Made by a program: the position numbers and the translations under genes. Positions 32,068 to 34,539 of a stretch of 34,539 nt of DNA are shown here, piece by piece. Source of the stretch: Solemya velesiana gill symbiont (lineage in GTDB: Bacteria > Pseudomonadota > Gammaproteobacteria > Chromatiales > Chromatiaceae); assembly GCF_002020805.1 (NCBI RefSeq), contig NZ_MPRJ01000041.1, positions 1 through 34,539 on the forward strand. The letters run 5' to 3'. Each line of letters opens with the position of its first letter. Within the stretch, counting starts at the first letter, position 1. The notes below the pieces were generated by a model. That model was not told the DNA's origin and ran no database searches. It saw only the letters and a program-made list of their open reading frames with translations.

Positions 32068-32427
32068 CTATGCCTGTTCGCCGGCGTTGCCGGCATCGGA
32101 CGGAATGTCCATCTCCCACAATCTTTCGAGCTGGTAGAAGTCACGGACCTTTGCCTGCATGACATGAACCACCACACCGTTGAGGTCGATCAGGGCCCAT
32201 TCACCGTCGTTAATACCCTCGGTACCCAAGGGGGGTTCGCCTGCGTCCTTGGCCTGGAAGGCAACCGCTTCGGCCATTGATTTTACATGGCGGTCGGAGG
32301 TACCGCTGGCGATAATCATGATGTCGGTGATACTGGTTTTGCCGCGTACATCCAGCACTTTAACGTCCTGGGCCTTCATGTCTTCCAGCACCTGTACGGC
32401 CAGATCGCGGAGTTCTTCTGCCTGCAT
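32068..32427 (-). CDS. rsfS: Ribosome silencing factor RsfS
   Basis: This is a 119-residue protein of the RsfS/Iojap family, normal in length. AGGAAA lies five to six bases before ATG 32427. It has the signatures TSITDIMIIASGTSDRHVKS, EGINDGEWALIDLNGVVVHV in order, and a C-terminal YQLERLW. RsfS binds ribosomal protein uL14 and blocks subunit joining when nutrients are short. It follows nadD by 79 bases in the common nadD-rsfS order. Confidence 0.96.
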   Translation of the reverse strand: MQAEELRDLAVQVLEDMKAQDVKVLDVRGKTSITDIMIIASGTSDRHVKSMAEAVAFQAKDAGEPPLGTEGINDGEWALIDLNGVVVHVMQAKVRDFYQLERLWEMDIPSDAGNAGEQA

Positions 32428-32506
32428 TGAGTTTCCTGGTTGGGTGAGTTCAGTGTTGATTTTATCTGAAAAGCGACGAAATCGCAGTGTGTTGGGTGAT
32501 CTGTGA

Positions 32507-33118
32507 TCAGCGATAGAGCCCCTGGGCTTCGATTATCTTCAAGACGCGCTTCGGTAACAGGTATCTTGGGGAGCGTCCTTTTGCGATCAGGCTGCGAATG
32601 CCGGTAGCCGAAATCTCGAGTTGGGTTACCGCCTGGAACAGGATCAGGCCGCCGCGTTGGGTTTTCAGCTGGGCAGGGTCATTGGTGATGCGTTGGCGGT
32701 AGAGATCGATCGGGGCCTCTCCCGGACGCTGCATGATCACCAGGTGGGCCAGCTCAAGAATATTCTCCGGCTGGTGCCAGTCGGCAAAGCCCCGGAAGGC
32801 GTCGCTGCCCATGACCAGGCAGATGGGCAGGGTGTCCCCCAGCTCTTGCCGCAGGGAGCGCAGGGTATCGACGCTGTAGGATTTGCCATCGCGCCTGAGT
32901 TCCCGGTCATCCACATGAAAAAGTGGATTGCTTTCCACGGCGGCCTGTACCATCTCCAGGCGTTGCCGCGGGGTGGTCAGGGGCGCGTCGCGATGGGGTG
33001 GGTCGCGAAGCGGCACCAGGCGGATCTCATCCAGTCCGAGGGCCTGCTGCACATCCAGGGCGGTGCGCAGGTGGCCATAGTGGATGGGGTCGAATGTGCC
33101 GCCTAATACGCCGATCAT
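32507..33118 (-). CDS. nadD: Nicotinate-nucleotide adenylyltransferase (NadD)
   Basis: This is a 203-residue nucleotidyltransferase. The N-terminal GGTFDPIHYGHLR (6-18) holds the HxGH-type ATP site, and the C-terminal ISATGIRSLI is the family's ISxTxxR motif. It adenylates nicotinate mononucleotide to deamido-NAD, the shared step of NAD synthesis and salvage. It starts at ATG 33118, 22 bases after the proA stop, and is co-directional with rsfS. Confidence 0.96.
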   Translation of the reverse strand: MIGVLGGTFDPIHYGHLRTALDVQQALGLDEIRLVPLRDPPHRDAPLTTPRQRLEMVQAAVESNPLFHVDDRELRRDGKSYSVDTLRSLRQELGDTLPICLVMGSDAFRGFADWHQPENILELAHLVIMQRPGEAPIDLYRQRITNDPAQLKTQRGGLILFQAVTQLEISATGIRSLIAKGRSPRYLLPKRVLKIIEAQGLYR

Positions 33119-33140
33119 TGCTTGTTAGCAGGTCCTGGCA

Positions 33141-34412
33141 TCAGGACCTGATGTGGCCATCGCCGAGAACGATGAACTTCATCGAGGTGAGCCCCTCCAG
33201 GCCCACCGGTCCCCTGGCGTGGAACTTGTCGGTGGAGATGCCGATCTCGGCACCCAGGCCGTACTCAAAGCCGTCGGCGAAACGGGTGGAGGCGTTTACC
33301 ATCACCGAACTGGAGTCCGCCTCCTGCAGGAAACGCCTGGCGCGGGTGATGTTTTCGGTGATGATCGACTCCGTGTGCTGCGAGCTGTGGGTGTTAATGT
33401 GCTCGATGGCCTGGTCCAGATCGTCCACAACCCGAATCGACAGGATGGGTGCCAGGTACTCGGTGTCCCAGTCCTCGTCGGTGGCAGCGGTGCAACCCTC
33501 GATGATTTCGCAGGTACGCTTGCAGCCGCGAAGCTCCACGCCCTTTTTCATGTAGGCGGGGGCGAGCATCAGCAGGGCCTCTTCCGCCACAGCTTCGGCC
33601 ACCAGCAGGGTCTCCATGGTGTTGCAGGTGCCGTAGCGCTGGGTCTTGGCGTTCAGCGCCACGTCGAATGCCTTCTGGATGTCCGCCTGGTCGTCGATGT
33701 AGACGTGGCAAATACCGTCCAGGTGCTTGATGACCGGAACCCTGGCGTCATTGGAAATGCGCTCGATCAGTCCCTTGCCGCCCCGGGGAATGATGACGTC
33801 CACATACTCGGGCATGGTGATCATGGCGCCCACCGCGGCACGGTCGGTGGTGGCGACCACCTGTACCGCTTCGGCCGGCAGGCCGGCCTTCTCCAGTCCG
33901 CGGTGAATGCTGGCCGCGATGGCCTGGTTGGAGTGGAAGGCCTCCGAACCGCCGCGTAACACCGTGGCGTTGCCGGATTTCAGGCAAAGGGCGGCGGCGT
34001 CGGCGGTGACGTTGGGCCGCGACTCGTAGATGATGCCCGCCACGCCCAGGGGTACGCGCATGCGCCCGACCTGAATGCCGGTGGGACGGTAGTTCATGTC
34101 GAAGATTTCGCCGATGGGATCGGGCAGGGCGGCGATCTGGCGCAGCCCCTCGATCATGCTGTCGATTCGGGCAGTGGTCAGTTCCAGTCGATCCAGTAGG
34201 GCGGCGTCCAGGCCTTTGGCAGCGCCGGCTTCGAGGTCCTTACGGTTTTCATCCATCAAGGTGTCGCGGGTGGTGTCGATGTCGTCGGCGATGGCAAGCA
34301 GGGCATTGTTTTTCTCGCCGGTGCTGGCAGCGGCCAGGGCACGGGAGGCGGCGCGAGCCTGCTTGCCCAGTTCGTTCATGTAGGCGACGACGTCGGTGAT
34401 CTGGTCTGACAT
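33141..34412 (-). CDS. proA: Gamma-glutamyl phosphate reductase (ProA)
   Basis: This is a 423-residue aldehyde-dehydrogenase-fold enzyme of standard length. The catalytic cysteine is Cys263 in [32 protein letters not shown] and the C-terminal [17 protein letters not shown] are ProA signatures. It reduces gamma-glutamyl phosphate to glutamate semialdehyde with NADPH, the second step of proline synthesis. No proB is in view. It heads the proA-nadD-rsfS run; ribosome site weak. Confidence 0.97.
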   Translation of the reverse strand: MSDQITDVVAYMNELGKQARAASRALAAASTGEKNNALLAIADDIDTTRDTLMDENRKDLEAGAAKGLDAALLDRLELTTARIDSMIEGLRQIAALPDPIGEIFDMNYRPTGIQVGRMRVPLGVAGIIYESRPNVTADAAALCLKSGNATVLRGGSEAFHSNQAIAASIHRGLEKAGLPAEAVQVVATTDRAAVGAMITMPEYVDVIIPRGGKGLIERISNDARVPVIKHLDGICHVYIDDQADIQKAFDVALNAKTQRYGTCNTMETLLVAEAVAEEALLMLAPAYMKKGVELRGCKRTCEIIEGCTAATDEDWDTEYLAPILSIRVVDDLDQAIEHINTHSSQHTESIITENITRARRFLQEADSSSVMVNASTRFADGFEYGLGAEIGISTDKFHARGPVGLEGLTSMKFIVLGDGHIRS

Positions 34413-34477
34413 GGCGTTAACCCATTAACTTCCTAGATAAACAATAGGGAATCTCTAAAAACCCACCTTAATCTGCG

Positions 34478-34506
34478 ATAATAACACACACACAACTTTT
34501 CAATCA
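34478..34506 (-). promoter_or_regulatory. Possible promoter upstream of proA
   Basis: On the minus strand an extended -10 box TGTTATTAT (TATTAT at 34478-34483) lies 65 bases before the proA ATG. TGATTG, 17 bases further up, is a weak -35 match. An (AC)n run fills the spacer. Little else is visible up to the window edge. Confidence 0.35.
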
Positions 34507-34539
34507 CAGTACACAGACTATGCAACCGAACTTTTTTGC

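Overview
This window looks like chromosomal DNA of a gammaproteobacterium. The evidence is gene order. comM-ubiK-glnK-amtB, polA-[small RNA gap]-engB, and proA-nadD-rsfS ... rlmH-maf-rng-yhdP-nit-tldD-pmbA are all classic gammaproteobacterial neighbourhoods. A PPi-dependent phosphofructokinase close to a pyrophosphatase, a biosynthetic arginine decarboxylase and moaC would suit a sulfur-oxidising or other chemolithoautotrophic (possibly host-associated) lineage. That placement is inference, because no rRNA or carbon-fixation gene is in view.

Layout. (1) 1-570: the 3' end of an IS21-type istB and the right end of that element sit inside a broken comM. (2) 594-2843: ubiK, then a nitrogen-regulated glnK-amtB operon with NtrC-like dyads, a sigma-54 promoter and a terminator. 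(3) 2844-10757: a signalling block with a small GGDEF cyclase, a metallo-beta-lactamase/GAF/GGDEF protein with a diiron-like ligand set, a frameshifted DUF4124 gene, speA and a large MASE1-PAS-GGDEF-EAL protein. (4) 10917-16177: polA, a candidate small RNA gene with its own promoter, palindromic operator and terminator, then engB, moaC, a metallophosphoesterase and ppa on the minus strand. (5) 16178-19345: a structured ppa leader, PPi-PFK, a 640-base gap, and an adenylate-kinase-like gene fused to a lysine-rich repeat tail. (6) 19362-34412: the long minus-strand housekeeping run pmbA to proA, interrupted between rlmH and rsfS by an islet with a HAD phosphatase, a small membrane protein and a WYL regulator.

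How it works together. Nitrogen status is sensed by GlnK and acts on the ammonium channel AmtB under NtrC/sigma-54 control. Three c-di-GMP enzymes lie within 8 kb, two with recognisable sensory domains. PPi-PFK and soluble pyrophosphatase lie close together on the same strand and handle the same pyrophosphate pool. The right-hand block supplies proline and NAD synthesis, ribosome maturation, RNA processing, envelope lipid transport and the TldD/PmbA protease.

A striking feature is the number of broken reading frames: comM (two indels plus IS), DUF4124 (two compensating indels), the HAD phosphatase, the small membrane protein and the adenylate kinase tail. Most indels are single bases in homopolymer runs. 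This means either real gene decay or uncorrected homopolymer errors in the assembly, and it should be settled before biological conclusions are drawn. The observations I rate highest are the polA-engB small RNA candidate, the adenylate-kinase/histone-H1-like fusion and the diiron-like MBL-GAF-GGDEF protein.
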